In this document: in pieces, positions 1-9,326 of the stretch | How the letters are laid out: each line of letters begins with the position of its first letter | Numbering within the stretch: position 1 is the stretch's first letter | Program-made: the position numbers and the translations under genes | The notes under the pieces: model-generated | Told to the model about the DNA's origin: nothing | The model's database searches: none | What the model saw: only the letters and a program-made list of their open reading frames with translations | Source: Caballeronia sp. SBC1 | GTDB taxonomy: Bacteria > Pseudomonadota > Gammaproteobacteria > Burkholderiales > Burkholderiaceae | Direction: 5' to 3' | Length of the DNA stretch: 64,000 bases | Assembly: GCF_011493005.1 (NCBI RefSeq) | Contig: NZ_CP049158.1 | Location: 1,674,001-1,738,000 of the forward strand

Positions 1-675
1 GCGCTGAAGACATCCCAACGCATCGCAGCGACCTGCACCGGCGCGTTTGTGCTGGCCGAGGCGGGCTTGCTGGACGGCCGCCGCGCTACCACGCACTGGT
101 ACTACGCGCGGGCCCTTCAGCGCGCGTATCCGCAGGTCAAGATGGAGGAGGACCGGATTTTCATTGTCGACGGCCCGATCTGGACGTCCGCCGGTGCAAG
201 TGCCGGGATCGACCTTGCGCTGGCGCTCGTCGAGAAAGACCTGGGCCGCGAAACGGCGCGGCTCGTGGCGAAAAAACTGGTGGTCTATCATCGTCGCGCT
301 GGCGGCCAGTCGCAGTACTCCGCGCTGCTCGAACTCGACGCGAAATCGGATCGGGTGCAGACCGCGCTGGCCTATGCAAAGTCCAACCTGACAGCGAAGC
401 TGTCGATAGAAGAGCTGGCGGAGGTTGCCCACCTCAGCCCGCGCCAGTTCAGCCGGGTCTTCACCGACGAGACTGGACAGTCGCCCGCCCGGGCCATAGA
501 AAATCTACGCGTGGAGGCTGCTCGCCTGATGATGGAAGCGGGACGGCATTCGGTCGATGTGGTCGCACGCGAGAGTGGTTTCGGCGATCGCGAACGGATG
601 CGGCGCGCGTTCCTGCGTGCGTTTGGACAATCGCCGCAAGCAATGCGACGGATGACGGAGTCACAGTTGATTTGA
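1..675 (+). CDS. GlxA-type AraC-family transcriptional regulator, C-terminal part (5' end outside window)
   Basis: Transcription factor fragment. The reading frame is open from base 1, and the first residues (RIAATCTGAFVLAEAGLLDG) match the end of the DJ-1/PfpI-like domain of GlxA-type regulators, so the true start lies upstream. The last ~100 residues form the double helix-turn-helix AraC domain, beginning near LSIEELAEVAHLSPRQFSRV and with the second HTH near VARESGFGDRERMRRAFLRA. Family knowledge: such proteins often control nitrogen-compound or stress genes, but the target here cannot be read from the sequence. It stands apart from its neighbours, with the next gene convergent. Confidence 0.9.
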   Translation, partial: ALKTSQRIAATCTGAFVLAEAGLLDGRRATTHWYYARALQRAYPQVKMEEDRIFIVDGPIWTSAGASAGIDLALALVEKDLGRETARLVAKKLVVYHRRAGGQSQYSALLELDAKSDRVQTALAYAKSNLTAKLSIEELAEVAHLSPRQFSRVFTDETGQSPARAIENLRVEAARLMMEAGRHSVDVVARESGFGDRERMRRAFLRAFGQSPQAMRRMTESQLI

Positions 676-783
676 TGAACGGCCGGTTTTGCGCGGCAGG
701 CGGTTCATGTCCGGGCTAAGTCCCCGTTAAACACGCTTGCTGAATCAACAAGGGCTGACCGCGTCTTTGTGCTCAGGCCGCAG

Positions 784-1050
784 CTATACCGCCGGCGCCA
801 ACTGTGCGAGCACGATCGTCATGCTCATGACCTGCTGGTCACTATCTGAAATTCCCGCGTCGTAAGCAGCCTTGGCCAATTGAGCATTGGTTAGTCTGGC
901 AAGGCCGTCAAAACTATCACGGACAATTGTCGCAGTCATCGCGGAACTGGTCCGAAGCTCCCAAGCCTTGTCTTCGACAAGCCGTCGAAGCAGATACTCG
1001 CGAGCAGCCGTTTTCGCGGCAAGAATGCCGCGTGCTTGTTCTTCTGTCAT
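784..1050 (-). CDS. Small hypothetical protein (88 aa)
   Basis: I do not recognise this protein. It is predicted cytoplasmic, mostly helical, with a basic first half (AAKTAAREYLLRRLVEDKAW) and no signal peptide or membrane segment. The ATG at 1050 has a good ribosome binding site (GGGGAG, 6 nt upstream), which is the main support for it being real. It is a single gene convergent with the GlxA-type regulator. Confidence 0.5.
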   Translation of the reverse strand: MTEEQARGILAAKTAAREYLLRRLVEDKAWELRTSSAMTATIVRDSFDGLARLTNAQLAKAAYDAGISDSDQQVMSMTIVLAQLAPAV

Positions 1051-1227
1051 GGTGTTCTCCCCGAGTTCGCCCTCGTTTTATAGCAACGCGGCGCACCCTT
1101 GGCGGTTCGGAAGAACACACTTGGATCAATTCTCTTCCGGGTGCATTCAGGAGCAGTAATCTTCTTCGGGTCACTAAACGTATTTCGGCTAACCCGAAGA
1201 ACATCTGCCGACTGCCTGCCCGGGTTT

Positions 1228-2427
1228 TCAGTCCAAAGCCAACCGTGCAATCGCACGCTCCACGCCACCGCGGCCGAACGGAACACCCTGCACGGTCATG
1301 GCGGCTTCGACGCCCCCGAGACATCCAAGGATCATTGCGGGGTTGATGTCGCCTAGATGCCCGATACGGAATGCGCGGCCCGCAAGTGGCCCGAGACCGC
1401 CGGCAATCGCGACTTCGAAGCGCTCGCGCGCAACGCTGCGGATTGCTTCCGGATCGATACCCTCGCTCACCTCTATGGTCGTCACCGACACCGAGCGCGC
1501 CGCCGGCACCTCGCAGAAAAAGCGCAACGCGCCCATCTCGCTCCAGCATTCCACCGCAGCATGCACCGCTTCCGCGATTCGCCGATGGCGTTCCAGCACC
1601 TCGGCCAAGCCTTCCCGAAAGATCAGCCCGAGCGACGCCTCCAGCCCGGCGATCAGGCTTTGCGGCGGCGTGCCGCAAAACTTGCGGTACGACAGCGGAC
1701 TTTTTCGCCGCTCCCAGTCCCAGTAGAAACGCGGCGTCAAGTTGCGGCGCGCGACCTCCATTGCCGCTGCGTCGACCGCGACGAACGCGAGTCCCGGTGG
1801 CACCATCAACGCCTTCTGACTCGCGCCGAGAACCACGTTAATGCGCGTTGCATCCATGTCGAACGGCGCGGCTGCAAGCGATGCAACCACGTCGACCACG
1901 AGCAGCGCCGGGTGATCGGCCCGGTCGATCGCCGTCCGCATGGCTGGCAGATCGTTGGTGATACCGCTTGCCGTGTCCGTGTGAACGATGAAGACCGCGA
2001 CAATCTCGCGCTTCACATCCTCCCGCAGCACAGCCTCGATATCCGCTGGATCGATTGGACGTCCTTCGACCCAGGGTGTCCGGATCACATGACCGCCCAT
2101 TGCTTCGGTCTGCACCGCCCACGACTCCGAGAAGTGGCCGGTGCCTGCAACGAGCACAGCCTGACCCGGCGCAACCAGGTTGGCGATGACCGCTTCCCAT
2201 GCACCGTGCCCGTTCGCGGCATAGAGGAAAACGTCCGACTGCTCCGTCTGCAGCACGCGCTTCAGGCCCGCTTCGCAGGCAGCAATACAGCGATCCAGTC
2301 GCGGGTCAGCCAGGTCCATCGGCTGACGGCTCATTGCGTGCAAGACTTCATCCGGCACACGGCTAGGTCCCGGCGAATGCAGAAAGCGATGACCGGGCAA
2401 ACGGGCGAAGTCGTTCATGCTGTTCAT
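1228..2427 (-). CDS. Class V PLP-dependent aminotransferase (serine/alanine-glyoxylate aminotransferase family)
   Basis: A 399-aa fold-type I PLP enzyme that likely transfers an amino group between an amino acid such as serine or alanine and glyoxylate or a related keto acid. Visible features: the N-terminal PGPSRVPDEVL substrate-loop motif, AANGHGAWEA around residue 71, the PLP-ring Asp in VVDVVAS (about D179), and the Schiff-base lysine in GASQKAL (about K205), followed by VPPGLAF. Length is normal for the family. It is monocistronic as far as can be seen. True substrates cannot be resolved within this broad family (phosphonate and purine transaminases also belong). A second in-frame ATG lies three codons downstream. 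Confidence 0.85.
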   Translation of the reverse strand: MNSMNDFARLPGHRFLHSPGPSRVPDEVLHAMSRQPMDLADPRLDRCIAACEAGLKRVLQTEQSDVFLYAANGHGAWEAVIANLVAPGQAVLVAGTGHFSESWAVQTEAMGGHVIRTPWVEGRPIDPADIEAVLREDVKREIVAVFIVHTDTASGITNDLPAMRTAIDRADHPALLVVDVVASLAAAPFDMDATRINVVLGASQKALMVPPGLAFVAVDAAAMEVARRNLTPRFYWDWERRKSPLSYRKFCGTPPQSLIAGLEASLGLIFREGLAEVLERHRRIAEAVHAAVECWSEMGALRFFCEVPAARSVSVTTIEVSEGIDPEAIRSVARERFEVAIAGGLGPLAGRAFRIGHLGDINPAMILGCLGGVEAAMTVQGVPFGRGGVERAIARLALD

Positions 2428-2637
2428 GCCATGAGGCTTCGAAATGGGTGGTTCACGCAGGAGCTTGAGCGCGCTTGAGTTTTGTCGTCAGTCAGTTTCA
2501 TTGCAACCCTGGCTAATTGTTGGTCAAAAAGATTCTACAGGGCCGCGCCGGTGCATGCACTTTGGATTCGCTTACCCAGCGAATCCAAGAATGGGTATCT
2601 TGTCGAAGACGATCTCAAGCCCAAGGGCCCTCATGCA

Positions 2638-3651
2638 CTAAGCCGTTGAATGCTGCAGCCAGCGTTGCAGGAACTGCGTGGTCTTCCAGCAGGCGAGCAT
2701 GGCCTCAGGCGTCTCCGTACCGGTGGGCCAGGACTGGTGCACGTGAGGCATACCCTCGTAAATATCCAGTTTCACGATGCCCCCAGCAGCATCCAGCGCC
2801 CGGTATAAACGCACGGAATCGCTTAGCAAGATCTCGCGCGTTCCTGCCTGGATCAGAGTGGGGGGAAATCCCTTGCTGAAGTCGCCATGAATGGGCGATG
2901 CGTACGGATGCATCAGATGGTCGGGACCCGCATACATGTTCATGTTGGAGGCCAATTTTTCGGGATCGAAGAAGTCTGCGTGAAGCAGTGTCCGGATGGT
3001 GTCGCCCTCGCATCGTAAGTCTACAAACGGCGACCACAACGCGAGCGCAGCCGGCATCGGCTTGCCCTGGTCCCTAAGCTTGAGTGTCGAGGCAGCAGCA
3101 AGACCGCCTCCCGCCGAGTCGCCGAACAGCACGGTCTGGTTAGCAGGCGTCCCGTCATGCGTCAAGGCGTCGAAGACCGCGACCACTTCGTCGGTGACGG
3201 TGTCGTAGCGTCCGCGGGGCGCCAGCGTGTAATCGATCGACAGGACGGACTCTCCCAGTAGATCCGCGATCACCGCGGGGGCGACTGCGTTAGCCCTCGC
3301 AGAACCACCCGTGTAGCCGCCGCCGTGCGTGTAGATAACCCTCGCTCGTTCACGATGTTGCGCCCCCGGAATATATTCCACGACGGGCACGCCGCCCATG
3401 TCGTGTTCCACAGTTCGTGTGCCCAGTCGGGCGAGAACCGGCGCAGCCAACGCCTCCGCCAACCCGTTGGAACGCGCGTTAGCGGCAGCCCATTCGTACG
3501 GATCGTTAGTGAGCGGCTGAGGTTGTAGTCCGCCAGTCTTCATCACCTCCGCGACCATGCGGCCGAACGCTTCCTTCCACTGCGCTGAAACGGTCGACGG
3601 TAGAACGAACTGCAACGGCGTGGTGTCCTTTCCCTGCTCGATCTCTGACAT
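2638..3651 (-). CDS. Alpha/beta hydrolase, hormone-sensitive-lipase (HSL/family IV) esterase
   Basis: A 337-aa carboxylester hydrolase. It has the HSL oxyanion-hole motif HGGGYTGGS (about residue 108), the nucleophile elbow GDSAGGG (about 175), a C-terminal acid region (GTREILLSDS) and the catalytic His in YEGMPHVHQ. It has no signal peptide, so it is predicted cytoplasmic. It lies 42 bp downstream of the GPH-type sugar symporter on the same strand and is probably cotranscribed with it. This suggests it removes acyl groups from an imported (glyco)ester, which is inference from context. The family alone does not fix the substrate. Confidence 0.88.
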   Translation of the reverse strand: MSEIEQGKDTTPLQFVLPSTVSAQWKEAFGRMVAEVMKTGGLQPQPLTNDPYEWAAANARSNGLAEALAAPVLARLGTRTVEHDMGGVPVVEYIPGAQHRERARVIYTHGGGYTGGSARANAVAPAVIADLLGESVLSIDYTLAPRGRYDTVTDEVVAVFDALTHDGTPANQTVLFGDSAGGGLAAASTLKLRDQGKPMPAALALWSPFVDLRCEGDTIRTLLHADFFDPEKLASNMNMYAGPDHLMHPYASPIHGDFSKGFPPTLIQAGTREILLSDSVRLYRALDAAGGIVKLDIYEGMPHVHQSWPTGTETPEAMLACWKTTQFLQRWLQHSTA

Positions 3652-3693
3652 GTTTATTCCGTCAATTACTCAAGAATACTAATTAGATTTTAA

Positions 3694-5178
3694 TCAGCTC
3701 GCCCGCTGCTGTATCAGCTGTTCGATAATCCTTGCATGCGTGGGCCGATCGAGACGATACAACAGCAAGATCAACACACCCGCTATCGAGAACAGGGCCG
3801 AACCAGGCCCATAACACAGGCCAAGCAGCGTGACCGTCTCGGGGCGAAGGGCAACCAGCGCGCCCGCGTTTGCCGCCGCGCCGCTGGGAAATCCGCTGAA
3901 CTGCAAGACCAGCCCTGCAATCAGCGCGCCGCCGCCCGTCGCAACCTTCCCTGCGAAAGCCCATCCGGCGAAATACAAGCCCTCGCGCCGGGAGCCGAAA
4001 AGGTACTCGTGCTCATCGGCAGCATCTGCCAGCATCGACGAGACGGCGATAGCCGCAGCAGTGAGGCCCAGCCCGCCAATCGCAGCGTTGCACGCAAGCG
4101 TTACTACCAGGGGCATGCCTTCCATATGCAGCAACCCGGCTAGCCGCAAGCTCGCAGGCAGTGCCTGAGTCACGATCAGGATGCCGAGGCTGATCAGCAA
4201 CATGCGTTTCTTGTCGAATAGATGAGCAAACATGCCGATCAGCGGCGCACCGGCCAGCAAGCCGCAGAAGTAGGCGAGCATCACGACCTTGATGCCGTCA
4301 CCGGATAACCGCCAGAAATAGGTATTGGCGTGCAGTCCGAGCGAAAGCGCCACGCCTTGCGCGACAAAAAACAGCACCGATGAACTGAACAGGACGCGAA
4401 ATGACCGGTTGCGAAAAATTTCGGCGAGTCCTGCCAGCAATGCGCGCAACCAGCCCGGCCGATTCACGGCAATCGGATGTGCCCGATCGCGCAAGACAAA
4501 CGTTCCCCACATGGCGGCGAGCGCGCCGCCAATAGCGACCGCCGCGCAGGTCATTGCAAAGGGCGTATAGGCTGACTTCTGCGCCAACCCGTCGGGTCCC
4601 TTGAAGAAGAGTCCGAAGCCGATCAGAACCGTGGCTAGTCCGCCGATCATGCCAAGCCCCCAGCGCCATGCTGCGACGCGTGATCGTTCCGTGTAGTCGT
4701 CGGTCAGCTCGGCACCAAGCGCGAGGAATGGCAGATTGAAGAGTGAGACCGACACACGCAATACTACTGAGAGCAGAAGCAGCGTGACGAACAAGGTTGT
4801 TGCGGGCACACCTTTGGGCAACGAGAAAATCATCACGAAGGCGATCATGGACAGCGGCAGGCCCAACATCATGAATGGCAGCCGCCGTCCGAGCCGCGAG
4901 CGCCATCCGTCGGATATCGAGCCGATCAGCGGGTCCAGGATCGCATCGACGACAAGACCCGCCGACAGCGCCACACCAGCTGATCCACCGGACACACCGC
5001 ATACCGCCGTCACGTAGAACAACCCGAACACGGTCATGACATTGTTGGTCACTGCATCAACGAACGAGCCCGCGCTATAGGCAATCTTGGGTAACAAAGG
5101 CAGCGGCTTATGCCGTAGCGTGGTTGCATCGATGAGATGGTCCGGGGTGATATCGGGCGTTGTCACGACTGCGCTCAT
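3694..5178 (-). CDS. GPH-family (glycoside-pentoside-hexuronide) cation symporter
   Basis: A 494-aa inner-membrane MFS-type transporter with about twelve hydrophobic segments. It is likely a cation-coupled importer of a glycoside or oligosaccharide. The first TM begins near KIAYSAGSFVDAVTNNVM, and the GPH signature DPLIGSISDGWRSRLGRRLPFM follows around residues 82-105. It is first gene of a probable two-gene unit with the HSL esterase. An 18-bp palindrome at 5388-5405, about 210 bp upstream, resembles the palindrome in front of the porin gene near 17.6 kb, linking this transporter to the beta-glycoside genes there. The exact sugar is unknown. Confidence 0.88.
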   Translation of the reverse strand: MSAVVTTPDITPDHLIDATTLRHKPLPLLPKIAYSAGSFVDAVTNNVMTVFGLFYVTAVCGVSGGSAGVALSAGLVVDAILDPLIGSISDGWRSRLGRRLPFMMLGLPLSMIAFVMIFSLPKGVPATTLFVTLLLLSVVLRVSVSLFNLPFLALGAELTDDYTERSRVAAWRWGLGMIGGLATVLIGFGLFFKGPDGLAQKSAYTPFAMTCAAVAIGGALAAMWGTFVLRDRAHPIAVNRPGWLRALLAGLAEIFRNRSFRVLFSSSVLFFVAQGVALSLGLHANTYFWRLSGDGIKVVMLAYFCGLLAGAPLIGMFAHLFDKKRMLLISLGILIVTQALPASLRLAGLLHMEGMPLVVTLACNAAIGGLGLTAAAIAVSSMLADAADEHEYLFGSRREGLYFAGWAFAGKVATGGGALIAGLVLQFSGFPSGAAANAGALVALRPETVTLLGLCYGPGSALFSIAGVLILLLYRLDRPTHARIIEQLIQQRAS

Positions 5179-5387
5179 AAGGGGTACCGACCACTGGGGC
5201 GTTGTGCCGTTGCATCATCAGAAAAGCGCGGCGAGTCACGCGGGCCGGCCCCAAGGATTTGCTTGATCACAGCAGGTGGAAACGACCGGACGACGCGTAT
5301 TGAAGAACGCACTCTGCGTCCCTGCTAAGTTCGCCCGGATGACTGCGTTGCCGCTGAAAGTTGCGCCGATAATAGCCGCTAATTTGC

Positions 5388-5405
5388 AAACAGGAAAGTC
5401 TGTTT
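5388..5405. promoter_or_regulatory. Putative TetR-type operator upstream of the GPH symporter
   Basis: Perfect inverted repeat AAACAG-N6-CTGTTT in the 406-bp gap between the AraC gene and the symporter. It is closely similar to the site at 17605-17626 before the porin and to the TetR promoter at 17818-17849. It shares the core AAACAG-spacer-CTGTTT and an AAG within the spacer. The rest of the gap (5179-5584) shows nothing else I can support. Confidence 0.55.
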
Positions 5406-5584
5406 TATTGTGCAACGCAATGCATCGGGCCAAATTTCCAGCTACCGTCGCGCTCAATCATCAGCCCCGCTTAGCGCTGCAGCTTAGGTCTGCCACCTGG
5501 ACGCCGGGACATTAAGAATCGCTAAGCTCCCTTCAAGGACGCCCTAAAAGACCAAGCAGCATTAGCATCGCCCCATCGATAGTC

Positions 5585-6631
5585 CTAAGTAAGCGCAACC
5601 GGAACAGAACTCCGAACTGCTTTCCGATAAACATTCGGCGCCACGCCATGCCAGCGTTTAAAGGCTTGGGAAAATGTCGACGAATCGCTAAAGCCGAGGC
5701 GCAAGGCAATGTCCGCCATGCTGAGCTGCCGGTCCTTTAGCAACTCCTCCGCCACTGCGCGTCGCGACTCCATCAAGAGCGTCCTGAACGACGTACCCTC
5801 TTCCTTAAGACGGCGTTTCAAGGTGCGTTCACTCACATTGATGATCCTGGCCATCGCAGCAAGATCCGGCAACGAACTACCGGGAACGCTAAGGTATTGC
5901 CGGACGATCGTCGATGTCCCGGACCGCGCTCGGCGGCGCTCGATAAGCTCTGCGCACATCTGCTCGCACATGGTTGCGGTGATCGGATTGGCCTGCGGCA
6001 GCCGCCGGTCCAGATACGCCAGATCAAACGACAAACTGTTCATCTTGGCCCCGTAATGCGGGGTCGCCCCGAACACACCGCGTGCCTTCCCGCGCCGGGG
6101 ATTCGTCCGGTTCGGCTCCGCCCTGAACGTCAGCCGCTCGATTCTAAAATCCGGGCCGGCAATTTCGGAGAGCAGCACCGCAGCGCCCGCCATGTCGCCT
6201 TCCACAAGAAAGCGCGTCAGGTCGCGTCCCAGGTCCGGCTCGCCGAATGTCAGTACGCCGAGATTGCCTTCCTCGTGATACGAGATCAACGTGAACGCGA
6301 AGGTAAGCGGAATGAAACGAAGCGCGAGCGTCAACGCATCTCTCATGGTCGCGCTGCTGATCAGGCCGTAGCCCCACACACCGTAAGCCGAGAAGTGATG
6401 GCGAAGTCCCAGTTCGATCCCGAGTTGATCCGGCGCGCCCGTCAGCTTCAACAGGTTGCTGATGACGCGCAGCTCCTGCGCGGCTGATAGTTCGGCATTG
6501 GGATCATCGAGTTGCGTGAGCGCAAGGCCGCTGCCCTCGAGCAGCCTTGCGGGCGAAAAGCCCTTCGAGCGAGCGTAGTCGACCAATAGCCGGGTGCGTG
6601 CAGGGCCGCGTCTGAAGTCCCAGAAACTCAT
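5585..6631 (-). CDS. AraC-family regulator with Arabinose_bd-type N-terminal domain (VirS-like)
   Basis: A 348-aa transcriptional regulator. The N-terminal ~200 residues have the pattern of the AraC arabinose-binding-like domain (PF12625-type, e.g. GLRHHFSAYGVWGYGLISS about residue 85). The C-terminal ~100 residues contain the AraC HTH, including INVSERTLKRRLKEEGTSFR and the second HTH MADIALRLGFSDSSTFSQAF. Length and architecture match VirS/OruR-type proteins. It is divergent from the SDR/monooxygenase operon, as virS is from mymA in Mycobacterium tuberculosis. A 74-bp element starting at its own start codon recurs before the acyl-CoA ligase gene, so it probably controls both operons. Confidence 0.9.
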   Translation of the reverse strand: MSFWDFRRGPARTRLLVDYARSKGFSPARLLEGSGLALTQLDDPNAELSAAQELRVISNLLKLTGAPDQLGIELGLRHHFSAYGVWGYGLISSATMRDALTLALRFIPLTFAFTLISYHEEGNLGVLTFGEPDLGRDLTRFLVEGDMAGAAVLLSEIAGPDFRIERLTFRAEPNRTNPRRGKARGVFGATPHYGAKMNSLSFDLAYLDRRLPQANPITATMCEQMCAELIERRRARSGTSTIVRQYLSVPGSSLPDLAAMARIINVSERTLKRRLKEEGTSFRTLLMESRRAVAEELLKDRQLSMADIALRLGFSDSSTFSQAFKRWHGVAPNVYRKAVRSSVPVALT

Positions 6632-6700
6632 CAGTGGATACCCTTAAAGGACGAAATTTGGCCCAAATACTAAAACACCTGTCCCGTTGCGCCATTGGTG
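6627..6700 (+). promoter_or_regulatory. 74-bp conserved promoter element, copy A (AraC/SDR divergent promoter)
   Basis: Aligns without gaps to 13796-13723 on the opposite strand, with about 55 of 74 positions identical by hand count. The best-conserved blocks are GATACCC, TTTGGCCC, AATACTAAA, TGTCCC and CCATTGGTG. In both places the element points towards the downstream catabolic gene. It probably contains the AraC-regulator binding site plus promoter; this is inference from conservation and position. Confidence 0.7.
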
Positions 6701-6837
6701 TATTCCCGCTGCAACCCCACTATGCATCTCCACTGAACTGGCATTCAACGCAGCCGCAGAACCTGTGCGCTCACACGCGGCGTGCGGGATTTCGCAATTG
6801 AAAAGGCTTAAGGGCAGAGTTACCAAGGGACGCGTTC

Positions 6838-7746
6838 ATGAAAAGCTTTGAGGGGAAAGTCGCCGCGATCACGGGCGCCGGGTCGGGCATGGGTCGCACC
6901 CTGGCGGTCGAGCTCGCTCGGCGAGGTTGTCACCTTGCGTTGAGCGACATCAACGAAGCAGGGTTGGTCCAGACCGTGAAAGAATGCGTCGTCCATGGAG
7001 TGCGCGTTACATTGCAGCGCCTGGATGTCTCCGACCGCGCAGCCGTTTTTTCATGGGCGCGGCAAGTCTCGGAAGATCATCGGCGCATCAACCTGATCTT
7101 CAACAACGCGGGGGTATCGCTCGCGGCTCCGGCCGAGACGGCAAGGATTGAAGACTTCGAGTGGATCATGGGCATTAATTTCTGGGGCGTGGTGCATGGC
7201 ACGCAGGCCTTCCTGCCCTACCTGCGCGCGTCGGGCGACGGGCATGTGATCAACACGTCGAGTCTGTTCGGCATTATCGCTATGCCGACACAGGGCGCAT
7301 ACAATGCCAGCAAATTCGCAGTCCGCGGCTACACCGAGGCGTTGCGGATGGAACTAGAAATGGAGGGCGTGCCTGTGAGTGCTACCTGTGTTCATCCCGG
7401 CGGTGTTGCGACCAACATCGCAACCGCATCGCGGATCGACGACAACATCAAGTTGCTGACGGGCCAGGACGCGGACGCACATCGCCGCCAGGCTAATCGC
7501 CTGATCAACGCGACCAAGCCAGACGATGCAGCGCGCCAGATTCTTGCAGGCGTCCAGCGCAATGCGCGCCGCGTGCTGATAGGCAGCGACGCCCGGCGTG
7601 TCGATTTCATCTCGCGGCTAATGGGCTCGGCTTACCAGACCTATGTACTGCGTTTTCATCGCAAGATGCAGGAACGTCGCGCGAACAATCCGCATGCTGC
7701 TCGGCCCACTCAAACCGCCGCTTCGACGCACAAGGATATTGCATGA
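6838..7746 (+). CDS. Short-chain dehydrogenase/reductase (SDR), SadH-like
   Basis: A 302-aa NAD(P)-dependent classical SDR that probably oxidises a secondary alcohol to a ketone or the reverse. It has the Rossmann motif TGAGSGMGRTLA (about residue 14), the NNAG motif (FNNAGVSLA), the catalytic Ser in INTSSLFG and the YNASK active site (about residue 156). It is first gene of a +-strand operon. Its stop overlaps the start of the Baeyer-Villiger monooxygenase gene by 4 bp (ATGA), indicating coupled translation. It corresponds by context to sadH of the mycobacterial mymA operon. It carries a C-terminal extension rich in Ala, Arg and Thr. Confidence 0.92.
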   Translation: MKSFEGKVAAITGAGSGMGRTLAVELARRGCHLALSDINEAGLVQTVKECVVHGVRVTLQRLDVSDRAAVFSWARQVSEDHRRINLIFNNAGVSLAAPAETARIEDFEWIMGINFWGVVHGTQAFLPYLRASGDGHVINTSSLFGIIAMPTQGAYNASKFAVRGYTEALRMELEMEGVPVSATCVHPGGVATNIATASRIDDNIKLLTGQDADAHRRQANRLINATKPDDAARQILAGVQRNARRVLIGSDARRVDFISRLMGSAYQTYVLRFHRKMQERRANNPHAARPTQTAASTHKDIA

Positions 7747-9311
7747 GACCGGCTACCCACGCGAGCGGCCCCTCGCCTTCATCTTCATCTTCGCTTTCAT
7801 CGCGCGCCGATGTTGACTTTGACGTGCTCATCGTGGGCGCCGGTTTGTCCGGCGTGGCCGCGGCGCACTACCTGCGCGAGCGCTGCCCCTCCGCCCGGTT
7901 CGCCATACTTGAAAGCCGCTCCACGATGGGCGGCACGTGGGACCTGTTCCGCTATCCCGGCGTGCGCTCCGACTCTGACATGTTCACGCTCGGCTACAGC
8001 TTTCGCCCGTGGCATAGCGACAAATCGATATCCGATGGTCAGACGATCCTCGACTACATCCGGGGCGCGGCTCAAGCATCCGGCATCGACAAGACCATCA
8101 AGTTCGCTCACAAGGTGACGGGCGCGAACTGGGATTCGCAGGCCGCACGCTGGACGGTGCAGGTTCAGCGTACCGACGGCCATGTCGAAACAGAAACGCG
8201 CTACACCTGCAAGTTCCTCTACATGTGCAGTGGTTATTACGACTACGACGAAGGTCACGCACCGCGTTGGCCCGACATGGAGAAGTTCAAAGGCCGCATA
8301 GTCCATCCGCAGCATTGGCCCGCCGACCTGACCTATGCGAACAAGCGCGTTATTGTGATCGGCAGCGGCGCCACGGCGGTGACCCTGGTGCCGGCAATGG
8401 CGGACACGGCGAAACATGTGACCATGCTGCAGCGCTCGCCCACTTACATTTTTTCGCTGCCTGCACGCGACAAGATGGCAAACACGCTGCGCAAATGGCT
8501 ACCGTCAACGCTCGCGCACAGGCTTATCCGCAGCAAGAACGTGCTGCTGACTATGTACTTGTACAACCGCGCGCGACGCAAGCCGGAAGAAACCAAACAG
8601 TTGCTCATCAGGGCGGCAGGCAAGCAGCTAGGACCCGAGTTCGACGTCGGCAAACACATGACGCCTCGATACAACCCGTGGGACCAGCGCCTGTGTCTTG
8701 TCCCGAACGGAGACCTGTTCAAGGCGGTGCGCGCCGGCAAGGCATCGATCGCCACCGACGAGATCGAACGCTTCACGGAGACCGGCGTGCGGCTGCGAAG
8801 CGGTCAGCATCTCGACGCCGACCTGGTGATTACCGCTACAGGACTGAAACTCAAGATGCTCGGTGGATCAGTGATCTCCATTGACGGACGCCAGATTTCC
8901 CTCGGAGACACGGTGTCGTACAAGGGCATGATGTATAGCGATGTACCAAATCTTGCGTCGTCGTTCGGCTATACCAACGCTTCGTGGACCCTGAAGGCCG
9001 AGTTGATCGCGCAGTATGTCTGCCGGCTTGTCAATCACATGAAGGCGAACCACTACGATGTTTGTGTGCCGCGTCTGAGAGACAACGAAATGGGTTCGCT
9101 GCCCGCCGTTGACCTGACGTCTGGCTACATTCAGAGAGCGTCGAACATCCTGCCCAAGCAAGGGCTTCACAAGCCATGGAAGTACCATCAGAACTACCTG
9201 CTCGATCTTGCGTCGCTCAGGTTCGGTGCCTTGAGCGACGGTGTCATGCAGTTCGAGCGACGCCCCATAACAACAGTCAGGCTTAAGCGCGAAGCGCAAG
9301 AGCACGCATAA
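7743..9311 (+). CDS. FAD-dependent Baeyer-Villiger-type monooxygenase (MymA-like)
   Basis: A 522-aa flavoprotein monooxygenase. It has the N-terminal FAD Rossmann motif (IVGAGLSGVAAAHYL, about residue 31). It has the Baeyer-Villiger fingerprint FxGxxxHxxxWP, seen here as FKGRIVHPQHWP (about residue 180), and a second NADPH-binding motif VIGSGATAV. Expected reaction: insertion of oxygen next to a ketone to give an ester or lactone, which fits the SDR upstream (alcohol to ketone) and the hydrolase downstream (ester cleavage). A Ser-rich stretch near the start (SPSSSSSLSSR) precedes the conserved domain, so a later start is possible. Confidence 0.92.
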   Translation: MRPATHASGPSPSSSSSLSSRADVDFDVLIVGAGLSGVAAAHYLRERCPSARFAILESRSTMGGTWDLFRYPGVRSDSDMFTLGYSFRPWHSDKSISDGQTILDYIRGAAQASGIDKTIKFAHKVTGANWDSQAARWTVQVQRTDGHVETETRYTCKFLYMCSGYYDYDEGHAPRWPDMEKFKGRIVHPQHWPADLTYANKRVIVIGSGATAVTLVPAMADTAKHVTMLQRSPTYIFSLPARDKMANTLRKWLPSTLAHRLIRSKNVLLTMYLYNRARRKPEETKQLLIRAAGKQLGPEFDVGKHMTPRYNPWDQRLCLVPNGDLFKAVRAGKASIATDEIERFTETGVRLRSGQHLDADLVITATGLKLKMLGGSVISIDGRQISLGDTVSYKGMMYSDVPNLASSFGYTNASWTLKAELIAQYVCRLVNHMKANHYDVCVPRLRDNEMGSLPAVDLTSGYIQRASNILPKQGLHKPWKYHQNYLLDLASLRFGALSDGVMQFERRPITTVRLKREAQEHA

Positions 9312-9326
9312 AAACAGAGGTAACAC